Of a DNA stretch of 34,994 nucleotides, positions 15,969 through 23,216 are shown piece after piece. The translations under genes and the position numbers were made by a program. The stretch spans positions 1 to 34,994 of the forward strand of contig DAHXON010000031.1 of NCBI GenBank assembly GCA_027364875.1, read 5' to 3'. The notes under the pieces were generated by a model. That model did not search any database and was not told where the DNA came from. It saw nothing but the letters and a program-made list of their open reading frames with translations. Numbering within the stretch: position 1 is the stretch's first letter; the number at the start of each line of letters is the position of its first letter. Source of the DNA: Chloroflexota bacterium (lineage in GTDB: Bacteria > Chloroflexota > Limnocylindria > Limnocylindrales > CSP1-4).

Positions 15969-16204
15969 GCCGAGCCGCCGGCACTGAAGGCCCTTTCGCG
16001 AGCAAGGCCCGGACCTCGCGATACCGGCGCCGCCCGAGCCTGGCACGGCGAGCCTCAGCGGTGTGCCGATGCCATCAGGCCGGCCAGGGGATCGTCGAGT
16101 ACGGACTCATCCTGGCGATAATGGTCGTCGTCTGCATCGTGGCCCTGGTCTTCTTCGGCGATCAGCTCGCGGCGATCCTGGGGTTCATAGCCTCGAAGGT
16201 CTAG
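15965..16204 (+). CDS. flp: Flp/Fap-type pilin 1
   Basis: This is a subunit of the Tad pilus, processed by prepilin peptidase. The diagnostic segment is AGQGIVEYGLILAIMVVV: predicted cleavage after Gly places Glu at +5 and Tyr at +6, followed by one hydrophobic helix. The open frame starts with TTG at 15965, overlapping the upstream stop, and would give 79 residues with a 40-residue basic leader. A GTG at 16061 would give 47 residues with an 8-residue leader (MCRCHQAG). That is the same length as pilin 2, and is my preferred start. The mature part begins at base 16085 and ends with FIASKV. No strong ribosome-binding site precedes either start. Confidence 0.82.
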   Translation: MSRAAGTEGPFASKARTSRYRRRPSLARRASAVCRCHQAGQGIVEYGLILAIMVVVCIVALVFFGDQLAAILGFIASKV

Positions 16205-16436
16205 CCCGGCCTCACGTCTATGGCCTAGGCAGCCGGACCTATCTGGGGACCTCGAATCGGGCCGTCCCTGGCTCCGGCGGGCGTGCTGAAGGCCCGTCGA
16301 AAGTGCTTCGCGGCACCGATTCGGTGCATGGATGCGCCGGCTCAGCCCGGGATCGGCGATTTTCCGGTTGCTGATGCGCTGCCGGGACTAAATAGCTACT
16401 GGTCATTGGTACTTATGGGCTACAAAATGGCCGTGT

Positions 16437-16463
16437 TTCCCCGAATTTACGGGGAATCCCCGT
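16437..16463 (+). promoter_or_regulatory. Two mutually exclusive hairpins upstream of pilin 2
   Basis: Hairpin A pairs TTCCCCG (16437-16443) with CGGGGAA (16450-16456) over a 6-nt loop. Hairpin B pairs ACGGGG (16449-16454) with CCCCGT (16458-16463) over a 3-nt loop. They share bases 16450-16454, so only one can form. The site lies in an AT-rich stretch about 220 nt before the pilin start. A leader switch or a DNA-binding operator is possible. Confidence 0.35.
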
Positions 16464-16664
16464 CACGTCGGCAGGAAGGAGAGCCCGCCGGTCGCCCGGA
16501 GGTGGAGGCCCGAACCCGCAGGAGCCCGTGAGGAGCGTGCCGCGCTCGTCGCTGCGCCCAAGATCGGACCGCCAGGAAGTCCCATTACCATCTGCTTAGT
16601 GGCGCCGGCGAGCAGCCTTCCACAGAATTACGGGCATACACCCGGTTGGGTGGCCGCTCTCATC

Positions 16665-16670
16665 AGGAGG
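16665..16670 (+). promoter_or_regulatory. Strong ribosome-binding site of pilin 2 (AGGAGG)
   Basis: A perfect AGGAGG stands 8 nt before the ATG at 16679. It is the strongest Shine-Dalgarno sequence I noticed in the window, and it fixes the start of the short pilin gene. Confidence 0.85.
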
Positions 16671-16678
16671 TCATTCGA

Positions 16679-16822
16679 ATGCTTCTCCGCTCCAAGAAGG
16701 GCCAGGGCCTTGCGGAATACGCCCTGATCCTCGCCCTCATCGCTCTCGTCGTCATCGGCGCGGTCATCGCCCTCGGCGGTCAGATCAACACGATCATGAC
16801 CTCGGTTTCGAAGGGCATCTAG
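16679..16822 (+). CDS. flp: Flp/Fap-type pilin 2, probable major pilin (47 aa)
   Basis: This short gene encodes MLLRSKKG, the predicted prepilin-peptidase cut, then QGLAEYALILALIALVVIG and a short polar end (TSVSKGI). Glu is at +5 and Tyr at +6 of the mature chain, as required for Flp pilins, and a single hydrophobic helix follows. An ideal ribosome-binding site precedes it and a perfect intrinsic terminator starts 18 nt after its stop, so it is probably transcribed as a short abundant message. It is likely the main structural subunit of the fibre, with pilin 1 as a minor or alternative subunit. It is easily missed by gene finders because of its size. Confidence 0.92.
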   Translation: MLLRSKKGQGLAEYALILALIALVVIGAVIALGGQINTIMTSVSKGI

Positions 16823-16840
16823 CAGATCGCCGCAAGGCTG

Positions 16841-16874
16841 ACGGGCCGCGCGAAAGCGCGGCCCGTTTTCTTTT
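16841..16874 (+). terminator. Rho-independent terminator after pilin 2
   Basis: A perfect 11-bp stem (ACGGGCCGCGC / GCGCGGCCCGT) closed by a GAAA tetraloop at 16852-16855 is followed by TTTTCTTTTG. It separates pilin 2 from the assembly genes, allowing much higher pilin expression. Confidence 0.93.
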
Positions 16875-16966
16875 GTCTCTCTCCCGATCCTGGCCGGCCC
16901 GCCGACACCCACGGGTTTAGCCCGCCGCCAGCCCGGAAACCCTTCCTAGGCGATGTAGCCCATTGG

Positions 16967-16972
16967 TATAGT
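16967..16972 (+). promoter_or_regulatory. Candidate -10 box (TATAGT) for the tad assembly operon
   Basis: TATAGT lies between the pilin 2 terminator and cpaB, 64 nt before the GTG at 17037. GGGGAG at 17025-17030 supplies a ribosome-binding site. A -35 box is not clear. Confidence 0.4.
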
Positions 16973-17036
16973 CGCAGTAAGGTTCGTCGTAAGGCTACCG
17001 TCGTCACGCCTGTCACTCGCGCTCGGGGAGTTATCT

Positions 17037-17984
17037 GTGAAGCGCTCTAATCGACTGCTCATTCTCGTGGGAATCCTGCTCGCCGTAACTGGGGGCATCG
17101 GTGCGGTGGTGATTGCCAGCGGAGGGGGCTCGAAGACCTCCGGACCGTCGGCGGCGCCCTCGATCACGCCGGAGCCAAAGGTCCAGGTCGTAGTCGCGAA
17201 CAAGGACATCGCGGCGGGCGTCCAGATCACCGCGGACATGGTGACCACGAACCAGGAGCTCGTTTCCAAGGTCTCCATCGCCGGCGACACCTTCGTGGAC
17301 ACCACATCTGTCACAGGGCGCATCACGGCCGCGGCCATCAAGAAGGGCCAGATCATCGTTGGCAGCCGTGACCTGCTGACACCCGGGTCGATGGCGGACG
17401 GCCAGAGCATCTCCGGCTCGGTCGCCAGCGGCATGGTTGGTGTGACCATGGAGGTCGACCAGGTCAACGGCGTGGGTACTCTCATCGTCCCCGGCGACCG
17501 CGTCGACATCGTCCTGAGCGTGTACGTTCCGGCTCTGGGATTCGAATCCAAGGACACGGCCGGCAACACGGTCAAGATCGATAGCGCCAAGGACGTCACC
17601 ACGAAGATGGTGATCCAGAATCGGCGAGTGCTCGGCACACTCCTGCCGGCCCCCGGAGCGGCGGCGAATCCTCAGGCCTCGGGCGAGCCGGTTCTCGAGC
17701 CCACGGCGCCAATCGTCCAGAACACGGGCCGGCACATGATCGTGGTCGTCGAGGTCAAGCCCGAAGAGGCCGAGGTGCTCCGCTGGGCCCAGCGGGAGGA
17801 AGTGACCGACGCGCAGAACTACGTCGATCTGTCCCTCGCCCTCCGATCGAGCCAGGACAACGATCTGCCCGATGCCACAACAGCGGGCATCACCTTCAAG
17901 ATGCTGGTCGACAAGTACGGCGTCCTGCCGGTGGACCAGCGAGCGATCATTCCCGCCGATCTCGCCAAGAACGTCCAGTGGTAG
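17037..17984 (+). CDS. cpaB: Flp pilus assembly protein CpaB/RcpC (SAF domain)
   Basis: CpaB is an envelope-facing component of Tad pilus systems. The 315-residue protein has an N-terminal membrane anchor (RLLILVGILLAVTGGIGAVVIA), a Ser/Pro linker and an SAF domain (VQVVVANKDIAAGVQITADM, and GQIIVGSRDLLTPGS). It continues with the RcpC/CpaB core (VTMEVDQVNGVGTLIVPGDR VDIVL) and the later IVVVEVKPEEAEVLRWAQ segment. The GTG start has GGGGAG upstream. It opens the assembly operon cpaB-cpaE-tadA-tadB-tadC. In two-membrane bacteria CpaB works with the secretin CpaC; no secretin gene is here, which fits a single-membrane envelope. Confidence 0.9.
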   Translation: MKRSNRLLILVGILLAVTGGIGAVVIASGGGSKTSGPSAAPSITPEPKVQVVVANKDIAAGVQITADMVTTNQELVSKVSIAGDTFVDTTSVTGRITAAAIKKGQIIVGSRDLLTPGSMADGQSISGSVASGMVGVTMEVDQVNGVGTLIVPGDRVDIVLSVYVPALGFESKDTAGNTVKIDSAKDVTTKMVIQNRRVLGTLLPAPGAAANPQASGEPVLEPTAPIVQNTGRHMIVVVEVKPEEAEVLRWAQREEVTDAQNYVDLSLALRSSQDNDLPDATTAGITFKMLVDKYGVLPVDQRAIIPADLAKNVQW

Positions 17985-18059
17985 GGGTTGCGCGCAACCG
18001 CGTCGCATCCTGCCCCGAGATTCTCCTCGACTCCGTCGCATTGGAAGCGTAGCAACTAG

Positions 18060-19292
18060 ATGGCTGACCGGATCCAGGTCCTGATCGTCGACGACATCCC
18101 CGAAACAAGGGACCATCTCACCAAGCTGCTCGGTTTCGAACCGGACATCGCCGTGGCTGGGACCGCCTCCTCCGGGGCTGAAGCGATCGAACAGGCCTCC
18201 AGGCTGCTGCCCGACATCATCCTGATGGACATAAACATGCCGGACATGGACGGCATCGCGGCGACGGAGCGACTGTCGGCGCGAGTACCGACCGCGGCGG
18301 TCGTCATGATGTCGGTCCAGGGCGAGGCGGACTATCTGCGCCGGTCGATGCTGGCTGGCGCTCGCGAGTTCCTGGTCAAGCCGTTCAGCAGCGACGAGCT
18401 GACCGCTTCCATCCGACAGGTCTATTCCCGCGAGAAGGAGAAGGCCGGCCGTGCCGTGGTCTCCCAGGGACCGCGTGCACCGGAGGCTCCTCAGAACGGC
18501 TTGATCGTGGCGGTCTTCAGCCCTAAGGGCGGCGTGGGTCGAACCACCATCGCCGTCAACCTGGCCGTCGCCGCCGCGTCCGAGCTCGGCAAGAAAGTGA
18601 CTCTCGTCGACGGGTCGTTCCAGTTCGGCGACGTCGCGGTGCTCCTCAACCTCAACGCCAAAGACAAGTCGATGGCCGAGCTCGTCCCCGAGCTCGAAGC
18701 CGGACGCGACCCGGAGACGGTCGATACGTTCATGGTGAACCACTCGTCCGGCATCCGAGTCCTGCTGGCTCCACCCTCTCCGGAGATGGCAGAGCTGATC
18801 ACGCCGGCGGGAGTCAAGCACGTCCTCGAGATCCTCAGGCAGCACAGCGAGGTCGTGGTCGTGGACTGCGCGGCATGGTTCAACGACACCATGCTCGGCG
18901 TCCTCGATCTTGCCGACGTCGTTCTGACAGTGCTCACCCTCGAGATCACAAGTATCAAGAACATCCGGCTCTTTCTCGAGGTGGCCGAGCAGCTCGGCTA
19001 CTCGCACAAGATCCGGCTGGTCCTCAACCGGGCGGACACCACGCTGGGAATCAGAGTGGCGGACGTCGAGCATTCGATTGGCCGAAAGGTGGACCACACC
19101 ATCGTCAGCGATGGCCGTGCTGTCGTCTACGCGCTGAACCGAGGCGTCCCGTTCGTTCTGAGCAACCGGGAAAGCCAGGTCTCGCAGGACGTCTTCCGAT
19201 TGGCCGCGTCCATAGTTGGCAATGGAGACACACACGAGGAGGATGGCCGAAAGCCTCCTCAGAAGGGCAAGTCGCTCTTCGCGTGGCGGTAG
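18060..19292 (+). CDS. cpaE: Pilus localisation ATPase CpaE/TadZ with intact receiver domain
   Basis: CpaE/TadZ proteins belong to the ParA/MinD group and position the Tad machine in the cell. The 410-residue protein has an N-terminal receiver domain (VLIVDDIPETRDHL; Asp57 in ILMDINMPDMDG; Lys in FLVKPFSSDEL) and a ParA-like domain (VAVFSPKGGVGRTTIAVNLA). The receiver looks complete, whereas in many CpaE proteins it is degenerate. In the deviant Walker A loop, signature Lys156 is present but the second Lys of GKT is Arg161. The switch region reads VVVVDCAAWFNDT. A basic tail ends the protein. It may receive phosphate from the kinases encoded upstream; this is inference. Confidence 0.9.
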   Translation: MADRIQVLIVDDIPETRDHLTKLLGFEPDIAVAGTASSGAEAIEQASRLLPDIILMDINMPDMDGIAATERLSARVPTAAVVMMSVQGEADYLRRSMLAGAREFLVKPFSSDELTASIRQVYSREKEKAGRAVVSQGPRAPEAPQNGLIVAVFSPKGGVGRTTIAVNLAVAAASELGKKVTLVDGSFQFGDVAVLLNLNAKDKSMAELVPELEAGRDPETVDTFMVNHSSGIRVLLAPPSPEMAELITPAGVKHVLEILRQHSEVVVVDCAAWFNDTMLGVLDLADVVLTVLTLEITSIKNIRLFLEVAEQLGYSHKIRLVLNRADTTLGIRVADVEHSIGRKVDHTIVSDGRAVVYALNRGVPFVLSNRESQVSQDVFRLAASIVGNGDTHEEDGRKPPQKGKSLFAWR

Positions 19293-19348
19293 TTCGCCCG
19301 GCGGCGTCCGGTTCGGCCGGATGCCAGGGCCAGCAAGGGGTGTAGGCG

Positions 19349-20746
19349 ATGTCCCTTCTGAAACGAATCGAGAGCGCCAGACCGGGCGCGGCGCCGAGTG
19401 CGCCGACAGGTCCGGCCGGAGGACCTCCCGGAGCGCAACCGCCGTCGACCGGAGTCGCCGGCCAGCGGCTCATGTCCCAGGCGCCGGTCCGCGAATCGCT
19501 GCGTGAGGTCAAGTTCCGGATCCAGACCCGCGTCATCCAGGACCTCGATCCCAAGCTCGACCTGGCGAACCAGGTTGAAGTGCGGCGCCAGATCGAGGAG
19601 ATCTTCAGCCGGGTGATCGACGAGGAGGGCCTGGCCCTCACTCGCGCCGAGCGCGTCAGGATGCTCGAGCAGATCACGGACGAGATCATCGGCCTCGGAC
19701 CGCTCGAGCCCTTGCTCCGTGACGAGTCCGTGACTGAAATCATGGTCAACGGCCCGCGCCAGGTCTACATCGAGCGCTCCGGCAAGCTCGAGCTGACTAA
19801 CGTCGTCTTCCAGAACGACGACCACGTGATGCGGATCATCGATCGGATCATCGCCCCGATCGGCCGCCGCATCGACGAGTCGAGCCCGATGGTGGACGCC
19901 CGACTGACCGACGGCTCCCGCGTGAACGCGATCATCCCACCGCTGTCGCTGATCGGCCCCGTCATCACCATCCGCAAATTCGCCGCCTCGCCTTTCACGG
20001 TGGACGATCTGGTCCGGTTCGGAACGGCCACGCCGGAGATGTTCGACTTCCTGCGCGCCTGCGTGGAAGCCCGCCTCAACATCTTCGTCGCGGGAGGCAC
20101 AGGCTCGGGCAAGACGACGACCCTCAACGTCCTCTCGTCCTTCATTCCCAACGACGAACGGATAGTGACGATCGAAGACGCGGCCGAGCTCCAGCTCCGC
20201 CAGGAGCACGTCGTCACGCTCGAGTCCCGCCCGCCGAACATCGAAGGACGAGGAGCGATCCCGATCCGCGAGCTCGTCCGGAATGCCCTGCGAATGAGGC
20301 CGGACCGCATCATCGTCGGCGAGTGCCGAGGCGGTGAAGCGCTGGACATGCTTCAGGCCATGAACACGGGCCACGACGGCTCGATGTCCACCGGCCACGC
20401 CAACACCCCGCGCGACATGCTCGCCCGCCTCGAGACGATGGTCCTGATGGCCGGCGTGGATCTGCCCCTCCGGGCAATCCGCGAGCAGGTCTCGGCGGCC
20501 GTGGATCTTATCGTCCACCAGTCCCGCATGAAGGACGGCTCGCGCCGGATCGAGTACATCACCGAGGTCCAGGGCCTCGAGGGCGACACGATCGTGATGC
20601 AGGACGTGTTCCTCTTCGAGCAGACCGGCGTAGTCGACGGTCGGATCCAGGGTCGCCTGCGGCCGACCGGGATCAGGCCCAAGTTCGTCGAGAAGTTCGA
20701 GATCAAGGGCATCCACCTGCCGCGCGGCCTCTTCGGCTTCGTGTAG
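19349..20746 (+). CDS. tadA: Tad pilus secretion ATPase TadA/CpaF
   Basis: This hexameric ATPase powers Flp pilus assembly at the inner face of the membrane. The 465-residue protein has a disordered Pro/Gly start and an N-terminal helical domain (RVRMLEQITDEIIGLGPLEP). The family segment EIMVNGPRQVYIERSGKL, Walker A GGTGSGKTTTLN with Lys255, the Asp-box/Walker B region VTIEDAAELQL and RPDRIIVGECRGGEALDML, and the His motif STGHANTPRD follow in order. All catalytic motifs are present and the length is normal. Ribosome-binding site AAGGGG lies about 11 nt upstream of the ATG. It follows cpaE by 56 nt and precedes tadB by 24 nt. Confidence 0.95.
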   Translation: MSLLKRIESARPGAAPSAPTGPAGGPPGAQPPSTGVAGQRLMSQAPVRESLREVKFRIQTRVIQDLDPKLDLANQVEVRRQIEEIFSRVIDEEGLALTRAERVRMLEQITDEIIGLGPLEPLLRDESVTEIMVNGPRQVYIERSGKLELTNVVFQNDDHVMRIIDRIIAPIGRRIDESSPMVDARLTDGSRVNAIIPPLSLIGPVITIRKFAASPFTVDDLVRFGTATPEMFDFLRACVEARLNIFVAGGTGSGKTTTLNVLSSFIPNDERIVTIEDAAELQLRQEHVVTLESRPPNIEGRGAIPIRELVRNALRMRPDRIIVGECRGGEALDMLQAMNTGHDGSMSTGHANTPRDMLARLETMVLMAGVDLPLRAIREQVSAAVDLIVHQSRMKDGSRRIEYITEVQGLEGDTIVMQDVFLFEQTGVVDGRIQGRLRPTGIRPKFVEKFEIKGIHLPRGLFGFV

Positions 20747-20770
20747 TAGGCCGGGGCAGGGAGAAGCGTT

Positions 20771-21784
20771 ATGGGAGCGATCGTAGTCGGGTTCCTGGTG
20801 TTCGCGGGGCTGATGGTGCTGATCCTGGGCCTGGCCGGCTCGGGAAGAAGCGCAGGCATCAACGCTCGACTCGAACGATATGCAGCCGGCAAGTCAGAGG
20901 CGACAGCCGCGCCGTCAGCGAACCAGCAGATGGGCCTCAGCCACCTCATGGCGGAGAGCGTCGCGCTGGCGCGCCTGAACAGGGTGGTGGAGCAGCGCGA
21001 CTTCGGCGCCAACCTTGCCCGCGACATCGCGCGCGCGGACCTCAAGCTCAAGCCCGGCGAGTACATGTTCATCTGGGCCTCGAGCATCGTGGGCGTCCCG
21101 CTGGTGTTCATCGTGGTCGGGTTCATCCTCAAGCCTCTGCAGACGCCGCTGGCCCTGATCATCGGCGCCGTGTTCGGGTTCTTCGTGCCAAGGTTCTGGC
21201 TCAAGCGGCGCCAGGCGTCTCGCCTCAACGCCTTCAACAAGCAGCTTCCGGACACGATCACCCTCATCGCCAACGCCCTCCGAGCCGGCTCCTCGTTCCT
21301 GCAGGCCATCGAGATGGTCGTTCGCGAAGCTCAGCCACCCATCTCGCTGGAGTTCGGCAGAGTAGTCCGCGAGGTAAACCTCGGCCTGGCCTTCGACGCG
21401 GCGCTGGAGAACATGGTCCGCCGCGTCCGTTCCGACGACCTCGAGCTGATGGCCACGGCGATCACGATCCAGCATCAAGTCGGCGGCAACCTCGCCGAGA
21501 TCCTCGACTCCATCGCCTACACGATCCGCGAGCGAGTCCGTATCAAGGGCGAGATCCGGACCCTCACGGCTCAGCAGCGCTATTCGGGTTACGTGGTCGC
21601 GATGCTTCCCATCGGTTTGATGGGGGCCCTGATGGTCATCGACCCGGGCTTCATGAGCCCGATGTTCCAGAACCCACCTTCGCTGCTCGGGCTGCCCCTG
21701 GGAGTGGCCTTGCTGTGCATCGGCGGCTTCAACATGTTCGTGGGCTTCATGCTGATCCGCCGCATCGTCGCAATCGAGGTCTGA
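20771..21784 (+). CDS. tadB: Tad pilus membrane platform protein TadB
   Basis: TadB and TadC form the membrane platform that TadA drives. The 337-residue protein has an N-terminal helix (VVGFLVFAGLMVLILGLAG), a cytoplasmic linker, a pair of central helices (FIWASSIVGVPLVFIVVGF; LALIIGAVFGFFVPRFWLKR), a T2SS-F domain (LPDTITLIANALRAGSSFLQ, LEFGRVVREVNLGLAFDAAL, MATAITIQHQVGGNLAEILD) and two C-terminal helices. GGGAG is the ribosome-binding site. Three bases separate its stop from tadC's ATG. Confidence 0.93.
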   Translation: MGAIVVGFLVFAGLMVLILGLAGSGRSAGINARLERYAAGKSEATAAPSANQQMGLSHLMAESVALARLNRVVEQRDFGANLARDIARADLKLKPGEYMFIWASSIVGVPLVFIVVGFILKPLQTPLALIIGAVFGFFVPRFWLKRRQASRLNAFNKQLPDTITLIANALRAGSSFLQAIEMVVREAQPPISLEFGRVVREVNLGLAFDAALENMVRRVRSDDLELMATAITIQHQVGGNLAEILDSIAYTIRERVRIKGEIRTLTAQQRYSGYVVAMLPIGLMGALMVIDPGFMSPMFQNPPSLLGLPLGVALLCIGGFNMFVGFMLIRRIVAIEV

Positions 21785-21787
21785 GAG

Positions 21788-22720
21788 ATGCTAGTTCCGG
21801 TAGTCGGTCTGCTCGTCGGCGGCGGAATCCTCCTTCTCATTCTGGGCCTGGGCAGCGGCAATCCCGTCGATCCGGTGCAGGCTCGCCTGACCCAGCTCGG
21901 GTCGCTGCAGGCCAGAAACCTCGAAGAGCTCGAGCTCCAGCAGCCTTTTGCGGAACGGACGATTCGACCGCTCATCGCCCGGCTGTCCAGGATAGGCAGC
22001 CGGATGGGCAGCGCGTCCTCCACTCAGAACGCAGAGAAGCGGCTCGCCCTCGCGGGCAACCCGGGCGAGTTGCGTGTCACGGACTGGATCGGCGTCAAGA
22101 TCCTGGTCGGCGTCGGCCTCGGCATCACCGCCTTCGTCCTGCTCGGCATCGTCGCCCAGAACTTCTCGCTCGGCTTCCTGCTGGGCGTGATCCTGACGGG
22201 GGTGGGGTACCTGCTCCCGGAGTTCTGGCTGGGCGGCAAGGTCCGGGCCCGCCAGAAGGCGATCCTCAAGATGATCCCGGACACCCTGGACCTCCTGACG
22301 ATCTCCGTGCGGGCCGGCCTCGGCTTCGATGCCGCACTGGCCAAGGTGGTCGAGAAGCTGCCCGGGCCTCTTACTGATGAGTTCCGCCGGGCCCTGGCCG
22401 AGGTTCGCGTCGGCAAGGCCCGCCGCGATGCCCTCCGAGACATGATCCCGAGGACCGAGGTTCCGCCCCTCTCCAACTTCATCGGTGCCATCATCCAGGC
22501 AGAGCAGCTGGGCGTGTCGATCTCCAAGGTCCTTCAGGTTCAGTCCGAGCAGCTGCGGATCGAGCGCCGCCAGCGCGCCGAAGAGGCGGCCGCAAAAGCG
22601 CCGATCAAGATGCTCTTCCCGCTCGTCGGCTGCATCTTCCCGTCACTGTTCATCGTCATCCTCGGACCCGCGATGATCTCGATCATGGTCACCCTCGGCG
22701 GCGACAAGATCAAAAAATGA
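21788..22720 (+). CDS. tadC: Tad pilus membrane platform protein TadC
   Basis: The 310-residue protein is the second T2SS-F-type platform subunit. It has an N-terminal helix (VVGLLVGGGILLLILGLG) and a paired central helix region (ILVGVGLGITAFVLLGI; LGFLLGVILTGVGYLLPEFW). The conserved domain includes MIPDTLDLLTISVRAGLGFD, LTDEFRRALAEVRVGK and SNFIGAIIQAEQLGVSISKV. A final membrane helix (FPSLFIVILGPAMISIMVTL) is followed by a Lys-rich end. It overlaps the DUF192 gene by 4 nt (ATGA), so that gene belongs to the same transcript. Confidence 0.93.
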   Translation: MLVPVVGLLVGGGILLLILGLGSGNPVDPVQARLTQLGSLQARNLEELELQQPFAERTIRPLIARLSRIGSRMGSASSTQNAEKRLALAGNPGELRVTDWIGVKILVGVGLGITAFVLLGIVAQNFSLGFLLGVILTGVGYLLPEFWLGGKVRARQKAILKMIPDTLDLLTISVRAGLGFDAALAKVVEKLPGPLTDEFRRALAEVRVGKARRDALRDMIPRTEVPPLSNFIGAIIQAEQLGVSISKVLQVQSEQLRIERRQRAEEAAAKAPIKMLFPLVGCIFPSLFIVILGPAMISIMVTLGGDKIKK

Positions 22721-23103
22721 GCCGCCGCTGGCTCGTGGCCAGGAACCTCACGCGCGGCACGATCCTCGCGGAACGGTTGGAGGAGGGAGCGTCCCTCTGG
22801 GCCAAGTTCCTTGGTCTGATGGGGCGCGCAAGTCTCCCCGCCGGAAACGGCCTGTGGCTGCCCGGCGAGAACGGCATCCACATGTTCTTCATGCGGTTCG
22901 CCATCGACGTCGTGTTCGTGGCCCCGCCGTCAGGCGGGTCGGACGGGCCGCGGAAGGTCCTCCTGGCACGCCGTTCAGTGCCCCGCTGGCGGGGGGTGGT
23001 CTGGCTGGTCCGAGGTGCCAAGGGAGTCCTGGAGCTTCCCGTGGGTACGATAGACGCCACGGGAACGGCCGCGGGTGATGAGGTGGCAATCACTGTGGTT
23101 TGA
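22717..23103 (+). CDS. DUF192 family protein
   Basis: The 128-residue protein matches DUF192, a small family of unknown function often secreted or linked to envelope genes. Visible family features are FLGLMGRASLPAGNGLWLPG, the core IHMFFMRFAIDVVFVA and the end KGVLELPVGTIDATGTAAGD. No signal peptide is visible, unlike many members. Its ATG overlaps the tadC stop, so it is translated with the pilus genes, although no role in the pilus is established. The copy has an unusual Pro/Gly/Ser insertion (PPSGGSDGP) after the core strand. Confidence 0.85.
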   Translation: MSRRWLVARNLTRGTILAERLEEGASLWAKFLGLMGRASLPAGNGLWLPGENGIHMFFMRFAIDVVFVAPPSGGSDGPRKVLLARRSVPRWRGVVWLVRGAKGVLELPVGTIDATGTAAGDEVAITVV

Positions 23104-23181
23104 GGCCGGCTGGCGCTGCCGGCGCGCCTGAGCACCGCGTGTGCGCTGCCTGAGAGGCGAGACCGCGACAGGCCGCGATAA

Positions 23182-23209
23182 GCGGCCGCCAATCGGCCGC
23201 CTGTAACCT
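23182..23209 (+). promoter_or_regulatory. Candidate comF promoter: hairpin plus -10 box TAACCT
   Basis: TAACCT (23204-23209) lies 7 nt before the comF ATG at 23217, with no Shine-Dalgarno sequence. Directly upstream is a dyad, GCGGCCG (23182-23188) and CGGCCGC (23194-23200), with a CCAAT centre. It covers the -35 to -10 interval and could be an operator. Confidence 0.38.
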
Positions 23210-23216
23210 CGGGCAC

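Larger units (their letters stand above)
16205..16678. other. 474-base region between the two pilin genes
   Basis: No gene is supported here; an 82-codon frame at 16283-16531 has no family features. Bases about 16385-16455 are noticeably AT-richer than the surroundings (TAAATAGCTACTGG, TACAAAATGG) and are the natural place for the promoter of pilin 2, although I cannot fix -35/-10 boxes. Overlapping hairpins occur at 16437-16463. The right end carries the strong ribosome-binding site of pilin 2. Confidence 0.5.

Noticed and set aside
16283-16531. 82-codon frame between the pilins
   Set aside because: It spans the hairpin and AT-rich region and shows no protein-like pattern.
17031-19235. 734-codon minus-strand open frame
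   Set aside because: Antisense to cpaB and cpaE, whose motifs are unmistakable; low-complexity charged composition.
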